Source: Deltaproteobacteria bacterium
GTDB lineage: Bacteria > Desulfobacterota > Desulfarculia > Adiutricales > Adiutricaceae
NCBI GenBank assembly: GCA_031271165.1
Contig: JAISWF010000121.1
Location: 1-49,294 of the forward strand
DNA: 49,294 bases
Reading direction: 5' to 3'
Position numbers and translations under genes: made by a program
In this document: positions 1 to 9,742 of the stretch, piece by piece
Numbering within the stretch: position 1 is the stretch's first letter
How the letters are laid out: each line of letters opens with the position of its first letter
The notes under the pieces: model-generated
Seen by the model: the letters and a program-made list of their open reading frames with translations, nothing else
The model's database searches: none
What the model was told of the DNA's origin: nothing

Positions 1-45
1 CATATGGTAATATAATCATGAAAAAGAGAAAATCAAGGCACATAT

Positions 46-3000
46 GTGAAGTTGCATTCTTATTACTCAAGTTTCATGTGCCGGGGTGGGTTGCGAAAGC
101 GACCCATGAGGTGTTTCTATAAATCCCTAAAAACTAGGTTTTGGGTTATCGGACAAAAAGTGAAAAGACTGGAAATAATCAAAACCAGCTGGAAGCAGGC
201 CTTGTTGGTTCTCATCGCTTTTCTTATCATGACCGTAGCAAGTTATGTTTATGTAAGTACGGTCATGAAAAGACAGAGCGATCTCCACGGTCGTTCCGAA
301 ATAAAGCGTTACCAAACTTCGCTTAGGGCCCTTATCCAGGCTAACGATGACGCTCTTTTACACGTTTCATCCATGATGGCTCTCAATTTGGACCGCAAGG
401 CGACGGCGGATGAACAGCTAAATGTCTTGAGAACTATGACCAACGTGTTTAGTAATCAGAAAAACATTCAAAACGTCTTTCAGTCGGTCTACGGTTTTTT
501 GGACGGCAATTTCATTGATGGATCTGGCCTGATTTCAGGCGCTTTTTTTAACCCTAAAACCGCTTCCTGGCTTCGGGGAGCTGTTTTAACTACCGGCATT
601 TACCATTCTGAGCCCTTCATTGATAACCGTACCGGCAATCCAGTGGCCTCGCTTTCAATGGTCGTTTTTGACAAAAGTGGCGAAAGCCGAGGGGTTTTGG
701 CGATCGACTATTTGTTGGCTCCCGTGGTAGAGGAGGTCAGTGATTTTAAAGTCGGTGGCGTCGGGTTTGGGATTTTAATTGACAGTAAAAAAAATATCCT
801 TTCTCACCCGGAAAAAGAAATGGTCGGACGGCGTCTAGACGACATCCCGTGGTTCTCGGGAATCTCCAAAAATCTCCCCAAGGATTATGCCGACGTCATG
901 GTCGAGTGGTTTAACATCAACGGCCGCCAGCACATTGGTTTTTTTTCCCGCCTGGAAAACAACTGGTATCTCGGTATTATGGCCCCCAAAAACGCCTATT
1001 ACGCCGAGGTTGTTGCCATGTTTCCGGCCATTTTGGCCATCAGTCTTTTTTTGACGGCACTTTTAAGTGTGGTCCTCATCAGATTAAATATGGCCCGGCA
1101 GCGTTCAGATGAGGAAAATCGTCTAAAATCATCGTTTTTGGCCAGAATGAGCCATGAGATCCGTACTCCCATGAACGCCATCATCGGGTTAAGCGAACTG
1201 GCCCAGAGGGATTTCGGGAAACCGGCCAGCTTGGGATACATAAAAAATATCCGTAAGGCTGGCGGTAATTTACTGAGTATAATCAACGATATTTTGGATT
1301 TTTCCAAAATTGAGTCCGGAAAATACCAAGTCAATATCCAGCCCTATCAGACTGGACGGCTCCTGGCCGAAGTGATGGTTATGATGAATGTCAGGCTCGG
1401 GGAAAAACCGCTGTTGTTTTTAACCGACATCGACGAAAACATTCCCAGAGGCCTTTTGGGCGACGACCGGAGCATCAGGCAAGTCTTGGTCAACCTTCTT
1501 TCCAACGCCATCAAATACACTGAGAAGGGTTTTATTAAGCTCACGGTCAGAAGCGAACCGGTGGATGAAGGTCAGATCCGGCTTGTTTTTGCCATTGAAG
1601 ACAGCGGGCTGGGGATAAAAAAGGAGGACATGGCCAATTTATTTGGGGACTTTGTCAGGCTTAAAGACAGCACCGGAAATCGTTATGTCGAGGGAAGCGG
1701 ATTGGGACTAGCCATTGCCAAAAATCTTTGCCAAATGATGGGCGGTGACCTAACGGTGGAAAGCAAATACGGAGAGGGCTCCATCTTTACGGCTACTTTT
1801 TGTCAGGCGGTCTCCGACCACGGCCTCATTGAACATCTCCCTGATCTGGCCTTTGAGACCGAGCCCGATGAGCTGAGCCACAAGACCGTTTATACGGCTC
1901 CAGATTATTCAATCATGATAATTGATGACGTCAGTACCAACCTGATGGTGGTCCAGGGTTTAATTGAGCCTTACGGCATGCAAGTAACCTGCTGTCTTTC
2001 TGGAGCTGAGGCGGTCAGTAAAGCTAAAAACGAATATTTCGACATGTATTTTATTGACCAGATGATGCCTGGCATGGACGGCCTGGAAACCCTAAAAAAG
2101 CTCAAGGAAATCTGGCCGGCCAGCCAAAAAGTCACAACCGTGGCTTTTACCGCTAATGCGGTTTCTGGAGCCAAAGAGATGCTGATGGACAGCGGCTTTG
2201 ATGACTTTATTTCCAAACCGGTTTTAGCTGCGGACCTAGCGGCCCTTTTTGACAAATGGGTTCCCAAAGATGTTTGGGTGAAGAGTAGGGAAAGAAATCT
2301 CAATGAAGATAGTCAAAATGAGGCTGCCTTGCGGCCGGTATCAATCAAAACTGGAATAGATGCTTTGATTAAAGAAGGCGATGATGATTTTCTTAAAAGT
2401 ATTTCTGGTCATCCTGGATTTTATCCTTTGGAAAGCCTCAAAAAACTACCTAAGGCCGACCTGAAGTTATATCGGAAAATTTTAACTCTTTTTTTACAAG
2501 ATGCCGAAAATCTGACCAAAATGATGGGCATCCCGTTTTTAGGCGATTTCAAACCGCCAAACCAGGGGCCAGGCAATCATGAAGAAGGGGTTTTCGACCT
2601 TCAGGCGGTAACTGTAAACGTCCACGCTTTAAAGAGCGCCACTTATAACATCGGAGCCATTGGACTTTCGCAAAGGGCAGCCGCTTTAGAAGCCGAGGCC
2701 AGATCTGGTAACTTGGCTGTTTTCACTGACGGAACTTTTGGCGCCTTTTTGGCTGATCTTGATCTTTTGCGCTCTTTTCTCAAAGAGGCTCTGGTTGGCG
2801 ACCATAGTCAGGCCACGCCTCAGTTAGAAACGGCGACGCTAGTAGATCTAAAATCGTTGAAAGAGCTCAAAGAGGCCCTGCAGGCCAAAAATGTGACTGA
2901 AGCCGATCGCCTGATAGATGAACTCATTGAGACGGCCAATGAAACTGATAAGGAGCTTTTGTCGGAAATATCCAATCAAATTTTAATTTCCGAATTTGCC

Positions 3001-3051
3001 ATGGCCTTGGTATTCGTGGAAAGGCTGGAAAACAGGGGTGGGGCTTGTTAG
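46..3051 (+). CDS. Hybrid sensor histidine kinase (sensor-HisKA-HATPase-REC-Hpt)
   Basis: Membrane-bound multistep phosphorelay kinase. A first membrane segment lies at about residues 50-72 and a second at 322-347; the roughly 250 residues between them form a periplasmic sensor region of the Cache type by layout. Then come the HisKA box (ARMSHEIRTP, phospho-His370), the N box near 482-497 and Gly-rich boxes near 519 and 551 (DSGLGI, GSGLGLAIA), a receiver domain with acceptor Asp671 in YFIDQMMPG, and a C-terminal Hpt domain with His860 in NVHALKSAT. All phosphotransfer residues are present. The start used is GTG at 46; ATG at 106 or GTG near 160 would still leave membrane segment 1 intact, so the N-terminus is uncertain. 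The stop overlaps the start of the HD-GYP regulator, its likely partner through the Hpt domain. The sensed ligand is unknown. Confidence 0.9.
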   Translation: MKLHSYYSSFMCRGGLRKRPMRCFYKSLKTRFWVIGQKVKRLEIIKTSWKQALLVLIAFLIMTVASYVYVSTVMKRQSDLHGRSEIKRYQTSLRALIQANDDALLHVSSMMALNLDRKATADEQLNVLRTMTNVFSNQKNIQNVFQSVYGFLDGNFIDGSGLISGAFFNPKTASWLRGAVLTTGIYHSEPFIDNRTGNPVASLSMVVFDKSGESRGVLAIDYLLAPVVEEVSDFKVGGVGFGILIDSKKNILSHPEKEMVGRRLDDIPWFSGISKNLPKDYADVMVEWFNINGRQHIGFFSRLENNWYLGIMAPKNAYYAEVVAMFPAILAISLFLTALLSVVLIRLNMARQRSDEENRLKSSFLARMSHEIRTPMNAIIGLSELAQRDFGKPASLGYIKNIRKAGGNLLSIINDILDFSKIESGKYQVNIQPYQTGRLLAEVMVMMNVRLGEKPLLFLTDIDENIPRGLLGDDRSIRQVLVNLLSNAIKYTEKGFIKLTVRSEPVDEGQIRLVFAIEDSGLGIKKEDMANLFGDFVRLKDSTGNRYVEGSGLGLAIAKNLCQMMGGDLTVESKYGEGSIFTATFCQAVSDHGLIEHLPDLAFETEPDELSHKTVYTAPDYSIMIIDDVSTNLMVVQGLIEPYGMQVTCCLSGAEAVSKAKNEYFDMYFIDQMMPGMDGLETLKKLKEIWPASQKVTTVAFTANAVSGAKEMLMDSGFDDFISKPVLAADLAALFDKWVPKDVWVKSRERNLNEDSQNEAALRPVSIKTGIDALIKEGDDDFLKSISGHPGFYPLESLKKLPKADLKLYRKILTLFLQDAENLTKMMGIPFLGDFKPPNQGPGNHEEGVFDLQAVTVNVHALKSATYNIGAIGLSQRAAALEAEARSGNLAVFTDGTFGAFLADLDLLRSFLKEALVGDHSQATPQLETATLVDLKSLKELKEALQAKNVTEADRLIDELIETANETDKELLSEISNQILISEFAMALVFVERLENRGGAC

Positions 3052-4178
3052 CCGGACCGGACGTCAAAATAATGGTTGTCGATGACTCCATAGTCAATCT
3101 CAAATATGCCAAAATCGCCCTGACCGATTTTGGAGAAATCTTTACTGTCCCTTCGGCCAAAAAAATGTTAGATCTTTTAACAGATATTAAGCCTAATATT
3201 ATTCTTTTAGATATTGATATGCCAGAAATGGACGGGATGGAAGCTTTAAAGCTACTGAAGGCATCCCCGGAGACCAGCCATATTCCGGTTATTTTTTTGA
3301 CCTCTCTAACTGAACCGGGTACCGAAATTGAAGGTCTGCGCAATGGAGCCGTCGATTATATCACCAAGCCGTTCGACGCCCAGCTTTTGCAGATGAGAGT
3401 TAAAACTCATCTGACAATTCAAGAGCAGCAGCATCAGCTTTTAGTTCAAAGTAACGATCTGAGAAATTTTAATTTAAATCTTCAAAAGATGGTCAAGGAA
3501 GAAACCGAAAAAGTGGTCAGGCTGCAGGGGACCATCTTCCATACGGTGGTGGATTTGGTGGAAAGCCGTGATGACATTACCGGCGGACACATCAATCGGA
3601 CGATGAAGTGGCTTTCTTACCTACTGGAAGGTCTGGCCAATTGCGAGCAATACGTCAAGGAAACAAGTAAATGGAATTTAGACATCTTCCTGCAGTCTTC
3701 TATGCTCCACGATGTGGGCAAGATTTCCATCAGTGACGCCCTGCTTAAAAAGCCCGGCAAACTCAACGCAGAAGAATTTGAGGCCATGAAGCTCCACACG
3801 ACCTTTGGCGCAGAAATAATTGATAAAATTTCTGCCAGCTTAATTGAGAGTGACGCTCATTTTTTGGAACACGCCAGGATTTTAACCTTGACCCACCACG
3901 AAAAATGGGACGGCACCGGCTATCCTGTCGGTCTGGCCAAAGAGGCCATCCCCCTCCAGGGAAGGCTTATGGCCATCTCGGATGTCTACGATGCCTTAAT
4001 TTCTAAAAGGCCCTATAAAGAACCTATGCCTCATAATAGGGCCAAGGAGATAATCATTGAGGGTTCCGGAACTCATTTCGATCCGGTCTTGGTCGAAGTT
4101 TTTAAAGAAATAGCCTATAAATTTGATACTTCATCTGAGGAATTAAATACGGATATTCTTGAAGGTTATTGTCTCTGA
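3045..4178 (+). CDS. Response regulator with HD-GYP cyclic-di-GMP phosphodiesterase domain
   Basis: Cytoplasmic response regulator. Residues 8-125 form a receiver (VVDDS at the start, acceptor Asp56 in LLDIDMPEMDG, Lys in YITKPFD). A helical linker of about 40 residues follows, then an HD-GYP domain with HDVGKI, HHEKWDGTGYP and DVYDAL, the residues that bind metals and hydrolyse c-di-GMP in this family. Translation probably starts at TTG 3045, seven bases inside the preceding kinase gene and just after a purine-rich stretch (GGGGTGGGG); ATG at 3072 is possible but would cut into the first beta strand. The overlap implies one operon and coupled synthesis. A diguanylate cyclase at 42.5 kb makes the same messenger. 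Confidence 0.92.
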   Translation: MLAGPDVKIMVVDDSIVNLKYAKIALTDFGEIFTVPSAKKMLDLLTDIKPNIILLDIDMPEMDGMEALKLLKASPETSHIPVIFLTSLTEPGTEIEGLRNGAVDYITKPFDAQLLQMRVKTHLTIQEQQHQLLVQSNDLRNFNLNLQKMVKEETEKVVRLQGTIFHTVVDLVESRDDITGGHINRTMKWLSYLLEGLANCEQYVKETSKWNLDIFLQSSMLHDVGKISISDALLKKPGKLNAEEFEAMKLHTTFGAEIIDKISASLIESDAHFLEHARILTLTHHEKWDGTGYPVGLAKEAIPLQGRLMAISDVYDALISKRPYKEPMPHNRAKEIIIEGSGTHFDPVLVEVFKEIAYKFDTSSEELNTDILEGYCL

Positions 4179-4568
4179 TAGCCTGGGCCGGCTTTAAAAA
4201 TTAAAATCATATGTGGTCACCAAGCGGCGGTTACGGTCAGAGAAAGTCCAATCAACTCCGAAGGCCTCAAATGAAAACATAAGGGTTGGTGAGCCAACAT
4301 GTCTTGGGTGAATATAGGCAGTTTGCATGTTTTGAAGATACTTTTTTAAGTTCAAGATAAAACGCCCCGGCCGGGACTCGCAATCCCGGCCGGGGCCAAT
4401 CTCTAATGCTCCCAAGTTATCCCCGGCCAGGCCGCCATAAAAAAGTTGCCCGGCCGTTTTTATTTTTAACTTTTTTTGGAGCCAAGCGAGCCGTTTGATA
4501 GTTTTCGGACGGTTGGCTAACGGTTGGTCAAGAGAATTTATCGATTTGGCCCAAGTTGGAGGCCCGGG
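4179..4568. other. Convergent intergenic spacer
   Basis: Spacer between the converging HD-GYP regulator and ahbC-like genes. It holds a very GC-rich hairpin (listed separately) and a T-rich run near 4457-4475. I see no credible small gene; the open stretch on the minus strand at 4194-4415 has no family resemblance and no good ribosome binding site. Confidence 0.6.
4364..4396. terminator. GC-rich hairpin between convergent genes
   Basis: A perfect 13-bp inverted repeat (GCCCCGGCCGGGA, 7-base loop, TCCCGGCCGGGGC). It sits after the stop of the HD-GYP gene and downstream of the ahbC-like gene on the other strand, where a bidirectional terminator is expected. No T-run follows directly on either strand, so it may instead protect mRNA 3' ends. 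Confidence 0.5.
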
Positions 4569-5783
4569 TCAGCCATGGTCAGCCAGGGGCTGGACGGAGG
4601 AGAGGCCAATTTCTTCGTCGGTGAGGTAACAAGCCGGATCTGGGGCCCAAGGGTCACCTGTCAGGTAGTTGGCCCGGGCTCTTAAGCCGCCCCCGCAGAC
4701 CGTCAGAAAGCGGCACTGGCGGCAGCGGCCCTTAAGGTGTCGGTATTTGTTTTTTAGAGCCATCAGCAGATCGTTTGAGGAGTCGTGCCAGATATCGGCG
4801 AATTTTTTCTCCCGGATCGAGCCCAGGGTAACCGAACGCCAGAACTGGTCAGGGTGGACCAATCCATTCCAGGAGATGGAGGCGATTCCGTGCCCGGAAC
4901 TTGAGCCGCCGTTAAGTTTTAATAATTCCATGGCCCGCTCTGCTTGAGTCAGCCGCTTTTGTTGGAGTAATTTTAAATAAAGGTATGGTCCGTCAGCCTG
5001 ATTGTCGACGGTCAGGACCTCGGTGGTCAGACCACTTTGATGAAGAAGAGCGGTCCGCTCAACGATCTGGTCTACAGCGGCCCTGGTTTGAGCTAACGTT
5101 AAGGCCTCTCCGGCCAGTAAAGGGTTGGCGCCCTGATCAACGAGATGATAAAAGCAGATCCTGGGAATGTCTTCCCGGACTACCAAATCGAAGAGGGCTC
5201 CCAGATCGGCCTGGTTACTCTTGGTGAGGGTGAGCCGAAGACCAACCTTAAGTCCGGCCTCTCGGGCTGTCCGGATGGCTCTCATGGCCCCTTGGAAGGC
5301 TCCGGTATGCCCCCGCATGCGATCGTGAGCTGGGCCGAGCCCGTCGAGGCTGATGCCGACATATGAAAGACCAAGAGCCTTCAGGCGCCTGGCTCGGTCG
5401 CCGTCAAGCAGCAGCCCGTTGGTAGATAAAACGGCCCTGGCTCCACGGCGGACGGCCAAGGCCACCAGGTCCATCAGGTTGGGGTGCATGAGGGGTTCCC
5501 CGCCCGAAAACAAAATGACTGGCACCCCATAGTCGGTCAGATTTTCAACTAAACCGGCCGCCTCCTGGAAGCTGAGTTCGTCAGGGGCAGGTCCGGGGGT
5601 GGCGGCGGCGTAGCAGTGGACGCACGATAAGTTGCACGATCTGGTCAGGTTCCAGACGATGACTGGTTTTTTGTCTTCCGAGAATTGAAGCAGGTGACTC
5701 GGCAGCTTCATCGAGCGGCGGCCATAGCGCAAGACGTCGGATGGTTCGACGGTATTGCAGAAGAGTTTTGAGACGCCAATCAT
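4569..5783 (-). CDS. ahbC: Radical SAM/SPASM protein, probable 12,18-didecarboxysiroheme deacetylase AhbC
   Basis: Cytoplasmic iron-sulfur enzyme. AhbC removes the acetate side chains of 12,18-didecarboxysiroheme in the siroheme-to-heme route used by sulfate reducers and archaea. Seen here: the radical-SAM motif CNLSCVHCYA, the SAM-binding GGEP, and a C-terminal SPASM-type Cys set (CRQCRFLTVCGGG, later Cys). The N-terminal MIGVSKLFCN and VVWNLT-like IVWNLTRSCN resemble AhbC/NirJ-family proteins as I remember them. I place the start at ATG 5783, where family similarity begins, although the frame is open to 5822. The neighbouring nrfHA and cytochrome c maturation genes support a heme role. A NirJ-like or other SPASM peptide-modifying function cannot be excluded without a tree. 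Confidence 0.72.
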   Translation of the reverse strand: MIGVSKLFCNTVEPSDVLRYGRRSMKLPSHLLQFSEDKKPVIVWNLTRSCNLSCVHCYAAATPGPAPDELSFQEAAGLVENLTDYGVPVILFSGGEPLMHPNLMDLVALAVRRGARAVLSTNGLLLDGDRARRLKALGLSYVGISLDGLGPAHDRMRGHTGAFQGAMRAIRTAREAGLKVGLRLTLTKSNQADLGALFDLVVREDIPRICFYHLVDQGANPLLAGEALTLAQTRAAVDQIVERTALLHQSGLTTEVLTVDNQADGPYLYLKLLQQKRLTQAERAMELLKLNGGSSSGHGIASISWNGLVHPDQFWRSVTLGSIREKKFADIWHDSSNDLLMALKNKYRHLKGRCRQCRFLTVCGGGLRARANYLTGDPWAPDPACYLTDEEIGLSSVQPLADHG

Positions 5784-5967
5784 CGCAAGTACAAGGACCT
5801 TTCGGGAAGGGCAACCGAGCATCTAATTATTCAATCAACTGATGCTGGATAAAACCGGTGGCTGAATCATCTTCAGAAGGTAAATCAAGGTCGTGACCTT
5901 GAGTCTGGGAAGTTAAAGGTCCTTTCGAGTTAGGACTAGGCCCCGGCCCGAGGCCCGAAAGAGCAGG

Positions 5968-6756
5968 TCAGTAAATATGGACGCTGCCCATGGCCGCTGG
6001 CAGGTATGACACTCCCAGCCAAGTGATCATTAGCATGACCAAGCCCAGGAGCGGAACGGCCAAGGCCAGTTTCCGGCCGGCACCTCTGGGGGGCGCTCGC
6101 CTAAGGTGGATGTAGATCAGGAAGGTTGCGGCCGTGACCATGGCCCAAGTTTCCTTGGGATCCCAAGACCAGTAGTGACCCCAAGCCTGCTTGGCCCAGA
6201 TGGCTCCGGTCAGTAGCCCCAGCATTAATAAGCCCAGACCCGAGCGGACCAAGGAATCAATAAAATCGTCCAGATTCTTGTCTGGCTCGCCCGAGGCTGA
6301 TATTTTCCTGAGCTGGATGGCCGAAGCCAAAGCCGAGGCGGCTAACACGGCGTAGGAGAGCATGTAGCTGATCACGTGCGGAATAAAAAAAGGGCTCTGT
6401 AGGGCCGGCATTAGGGCCTTGGAGTGGAGTTCAGGCTTGACCACGTTGATGATGGCAAAGACGCTGGCCAAAAGACAGCCGAAAATTAACAGCCAGGTGA
6501 AACGTCTTCGGGCATAAACCAAGGCTCCAGCTCCCGAAAGGAAGAAGGAGTACCAAAGTCTGGTTTCACCCATGGTCCGCATGGGCGGGCGCTCAAGTCT
6601 AAGCCAAAGGCCGGCGATGAAAAGCCCGGTCACCAGCGTTCCGGCTACGGTCAGCCAGAAAGCCGGCCGAGGCTTGGTTTTGATGGCCATTAGGGCTCCC
6701 AGTACCCACAGGGCCACTGACAACGGTGCCAGATAGTCGTGCCAGCTCCAGCTCAT
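5968..6756 (-). CDS. ccsA: System II cytochrome c biogenesis protein, CcsA/ResC family
   Basis: Polytopic inner-membrane protein that, with a ResB/CcsB partner, brings heme across the membrane and ligates it to CxxCH motifs. The 262-residue sequence has about eight hydrophobic segments and the diagnostic tryptophan-rich WWD motif (WGHYWSWDPKETWA) near residues 195-208, plus conserved His residues in flanking loops (IPHVISY). Its start overlaps the end of the resB-like gene by four bases, so the two are probably coupled. It lies directly downstream of nrfHA, whose products carry nine c-type hemes, one bound through the unusual CWSCK motif; this pair may be dedicated to that enzyme. Confidence 0.88.
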   Translation of the reverse strand: MSWSWHDYLAPLSVALWVLGALMAIKTKPRPAFWLTVAGTLVTGLFIAGLWLRLERPPMRTMGETRLWYSFFLSGAGALVYARRRFTWLLIFGCLLASVFAIINVVKPELHSKALMPALQSPFFIPHVISYMLSYAVLAASALASAIQLRKISASGEPDKNLDDFIDSLVRSGLGLLMLGLLTGAIWAKQAWGHYWSWDPKETWAMVTAATFLIYIHLRRAPPRGAGRKLALAVPLLGLVMLMITWLGVSYLPAAMGSVHIY

Positions 6757-8060
6757 TTGGCCCGTCCTCGGCTTCTAATGACCAGCCCGGCCGAACCCAG
6801 GGACATCAGGATTAATCCAGCGTTGGCCATGGGCAGCCAGGGGTCTTTGACCAGCTCAAAGCCCGACCACGACGAGGCCCGGCCGGCATTGGAATCGTAG
6901 TTGCGCTGATAGATGTACCAGGCTCCAACTTTTAGAGGGTGATTGACTTCTATGGAGTCTTCAATTTCCAGGCCTTCTTTGGTGAAGACCTTAACCTGGG
7001 AGATGTAACGCCTGGGTTCAGGGCGGGTCATGGTCAGTAATAAATGTTCCCCCAGCTTCAGCGGTTGAGGGGCCCGGAAACTCTCACCAGTTGAAACCCA
7101 GCCTTGGTAGGTAGCTCCGGTGGGGCGATGAGTAGCCTTGATGATGGCCGCTTGAATCAATCCTTTAGGCACGGCTCGAACGTATTCGTCCTGGCCGATG
7201 AGGGCGGCATCGGGGAGGTACTTTAAAAGTTCCAGATCGAACTCTCCCAGTTGTCCCCTGGTCTCCAGAGTATCTATTTGCCAAAGCTGCAGCTGCCCGT
7301 CAGTGGTCTGGGGTTGGCCGGTTGAGTGGTTGATCAGGGCCAGCCTGGGAGGATACTCCTCCAACTGGAAGTCGTCGAGCCTAATGGCCAGCGGCATCTC
7401 CAGTATCTGTCCCTCAGTACGCTTGACGCGCCATTCGAGACCTCCTTCGGGGACCAGCATAATCTCACGGGCCCGGTCGCCTCCGCCAACTCCTGCGGCC
7501 ACCAGCAGCAGCCACAGGCCCAGATGGGTGGCCATAAACGCTGGCCGGCGGCTGGAAAACCTTACCACAACCAAGGCCCCCAAGGCCAGCAGCGTCATCA
7601 GATAGATGGCGGCCAGAGGCCATGAGGCAGTCAGATGGTTGAGGCCAAGTCTGGCCACCGGTCCCAAGGGTTCAGAAGGTGGTTGGTAGGGGACGATCTG
7701 GGGGGTTAGGCCCATCAGAAGGCTGACTAAGCCCATCGCTGAGATCAGGGCCACCGACAGAGGCGCTGAGGTCAAAAACCGGACCAGGCGGCTACGCCGG
7801 GCCAGCCAGCAGGCCAGGGCGATTACTACCAACCCCAGGGCCGCAAAGAGGCTACCAGGCCAAACTAGTGGTGGAAAAGGGCCTAACCACCACTCGGCGG
7901 CCAGTCCGCCCATTAGGGCCGAGCCGACCACGATCATGCTTTCGGGGTAACCCCATGGCCAGCGCCACAGAGGCCGCCTCGGCTTAGAGATCGGCTGAGA
8001 TAAAGAAGGGGTCTCGGCTGGAGACCCCTCGAGAGTGTTGGCGTTAGTGATGTTAGTCAT
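6753..8060 (-). CDS. resB: System II cytochrome c biogenesis protein, ResB/CcsB-like
   Basis: Membrane partner of the CcsA-like protein in heme delivery and cysteine reduction for cytochrome c assembly. There are several N-terminal membrane segments, a large periplasmic domain (roughly residues 200-390) and a last membrane segment near the C-terminus, the usual ResB layout. The stretch EVNHPLKVGAWYIYQRNYD followed by LVKDPWLPMANAG matches the conserved C-terminal region of ResB-like proteins. I use ATG 8060; an upstream in-frame TTG at 8084 has a weaker ribosome binding site. Gene order nrfH-nrfA-resB-ccsA and the four-base overlap with ccsA point to one operon. Confidence 0.83.
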   Translation of the reverse strand: MTNITNANTLEGSPAETPSLSQPISKPRRPLWRWPWGYPESMIVVGSALMGGLAAEWWLGPFPPLVWPGSLFAALGLVVIALACWLARRSRLVRFLTSAPLSVALISAMGLVSLLMGLTPQIVPYQPPSEPLGPVARLGLNHLTASWPLAAIYLMTLLALGALVVVRFSSRRPAFMATHLGLWLLLVAAGVGGGDRAREIMLVPEGGLEWRVKRTEGQILEMPLAIRLDDFQLEEYPPRLALINHSTGQPQTTDGQLQLWQIDTLETRGQLGEFDLELLKYLPDAALIGQDEYVRAVPKGLIQAAIIKATHRPTGATYQGWVSTGESFRAPQPLKLGEHLLLTMTRPEPRRYISQVKVFTKEGLEIEDSIEVNHPLKVGAWYIYQRNYDSNAGRASSWSGFELVKDPWLPMANAGLILMSLGSAGLVIRSRGRAK

Positions 8061-8102
8061 GGGCCCGGTCTTTGACCAGGTCAATTACTATTGACCCAGA
8101 AC

Positions 8103-9590
8103 TCATATCCGGCCTTGGGCTTTAGCTTCCTCAAGCCACTGAGGCACCACGGAGGTTAAGAACATGGCCTTTTGTTCGTTTAGCTTCTGAGGATTTAAGC
8201 CGATGAATTGCTGGGCCTTCTCCTTGGTAGAAATGTCTGGAAGCTCGCCAATTTCAAGGTTATGAGCCCGGAAGAGATCCTTGAGTAACAGTTGGGCCTG
8301 AAGGGTCTTGTCGAGACCGTGGGAGAGGATTCTCTGGGTTTCTACGGGAGCGTGGAAAGAGGCACCATGGGAGGCTACTCCGAAGTCCCAGCGCCACTGA
8401 GCCTGGCGGATCAGAGCTCTGACCGGGGCTAGTTCCTCATCGGAGATGCCGCCGTCAATGGCCATTTTGGTAAGGATGTGAGTCTTGGCAAGTTCAGGCT
8501 CAAGACGATTGCGGGTTTCCAAGAGGCGGTCTTGATTGAAATACACCAGCTCTTTGAGGGTTTCTTCAGAGTCACGGTGGCAGACCTGGCAGCTGGAGGA
8601 AATGTTATTCAGCGGGCTGACCAACTGGTGGTCTGAGAACTTAACTCCCCCTTCAGAGATGTAAGGCATGTGGCAATCGGCGCAGGACAAACCCTTTTGA
8701 CCGTGCGGACCAAGCAGGAAGAGCTCCCAATCGGGATGCTGGGCCTTGAGCATCCGGGTTTTGGAAACTGCGTGGGTCCAGTCGGCGTAGTCAGCCTCGT
8801 CATAGTAGGTTTCCATGTTCTCCATGGTGTAGCCATTGTCCCAAGGGAAGGTCAGGTACTTGCCGTCGCCTTGGAAATAGTATTCCACGTGGCACTGAGC
8901 GCAGACCAGACTTCTTTTCTCCTGAATGGGGGCCTGATCGATGTCGCGGCCCAGGCGCTGGTAGGCTTCCCGCAGGGCCGGCCGGGTTATGGTCAGATCC
9001 ATGTTGGCCGGATTGTGGCAATCGGCGCAGCCGATGGAATTGACTATCTGGGGGCCCATCGAACTCCAAGGGGATTTGTAGAAATCTTCAGCCCCCATCT
9101 GCTCAATCATCCTTGGGACGTCGGGGCTCTTGCAGCTCCAACAGGTCGAGGGCTGAAGGTCCTTTTGTTCGTCGACCCCGGGTGAGCCGGTCCTAAGGGT
9201 GCCCCTCATGTCTTCAATTGTATAGAAGTGGCCTCTGGGGGCCGAGTAATCACGGGCAAAAGCGTATCCGGCCCAGAGGATGACCATGTCAGGGCGGTCG
9301 GACAAGGAATTCTGGGGGATATTGCCGAGGTGCTTGGATTTAAAGTTCATATCGGCGGTGCGCTTCCACGTTTCGTACTCGCGCGGATAGTTCTGCCCCC
9401 ACACCGAGCTGTCGGGCTGGATGCCTTTAATATCAACCTTTTTGTTGTTATAGACCGAGGCGACTTCGGCTCGTCTGAAAGTTACCGTTGCTGCTACCAG
9501 GGCTAGAACTACCACGGCCACAGCCACCCCGAGGCTGATGGCCAAACCAATTATCCACGGTCCGTACTTTGAGGAGTAAAGATTTTTCAT
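8103..9590 (-). CDS. nrfA: Ammonia-forming cytochrome c nitrite reductase, catalytic subunit
   Basis: Periplasmic pentaheme enzyme reducing nitrite to ammonium with six electrons. One N-terminal signal-anchor segment is present (WIIGLAISLGVAVAVVVLAL). Five heme attachment motifs are visible in the order expected for NrfA: CWSCK, which gives the lysine-ligated active-site heme, then CADCH, CAQCH, CADCH and CQVCH. The length of 495 residues is normal. The CWSCK form separates NrfA from octaheme nitrite or tetrathionate reductases. It lies 152 bases after nrfH, its membrane quinol-oxidising partner. In sulfate reducers NrfHA also detoxifies nitrite. Confidence 0.97.
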   Translation of the reverse strand: MKNLYSSKYGPWIIGLAISLGVAVAVVVLALVAATVTFRRAEVASVYNNKKVDIKGIQPDSSVWGQNYPREYETWKRTADMNFKSKHLGNIPQNSLSDRPDMVILWAGYAFARDYSAPRGHFYTIEDMRGTLRTGSPGVDEQKDLQPSTCWSCKSPDVPRMIEQMGAEDFYKSPWSSMGPQIVNSIGCADCHNPANMDLTITRPALREAYQRLGRDIDQAPIQEKRSLVCAQCHVEYYFQGDGKYLTFPWDNGYTMENMETYYDEADYADWTHAVSKTRMLKAQHPDWELFLLGPHGQKGLSCADCHMPYISEGGVKFSDHQLVSPLNNISSSCQVCHRDSEETLKELVYFNQDRLLETRNRLEPELAKTHILTKMAIDGGISDEELAPVRALIRQAQWRWDFGVASHGASFHAPVETQRILSHGLDKTLQAQLLLKDLFRAHNLEIGELPDISTKEKAQQFIGLNPQKLNEQKAMFLTSVVPQWLEEAKAQGRI

Positions 9591-9742
9591 AAGTGCTCAC
9601 CCAAGGATTCTCTCAGACCTGTGGCCTGGGTTAGACGTTGGCAGTTGAAACCTGTCGTTAAAATATGTATCTTAAAGGAAAAATTAGCATGTAATAAGGC
9701 AAATTAAAAATTAAAAAATCAAAATAATGGTTAAGAGCCAGC
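9591..9742. other. nrfH-nrfA intergenic spacer
   Basis: 152 bases between nrfH and nrfA, AT-rich on the nrfH side. No hairpin with a T-run is evident on the minus strand, so read-through from the nrfH promoter is expected. No separate promoter was recognised. Confidence 0.5.
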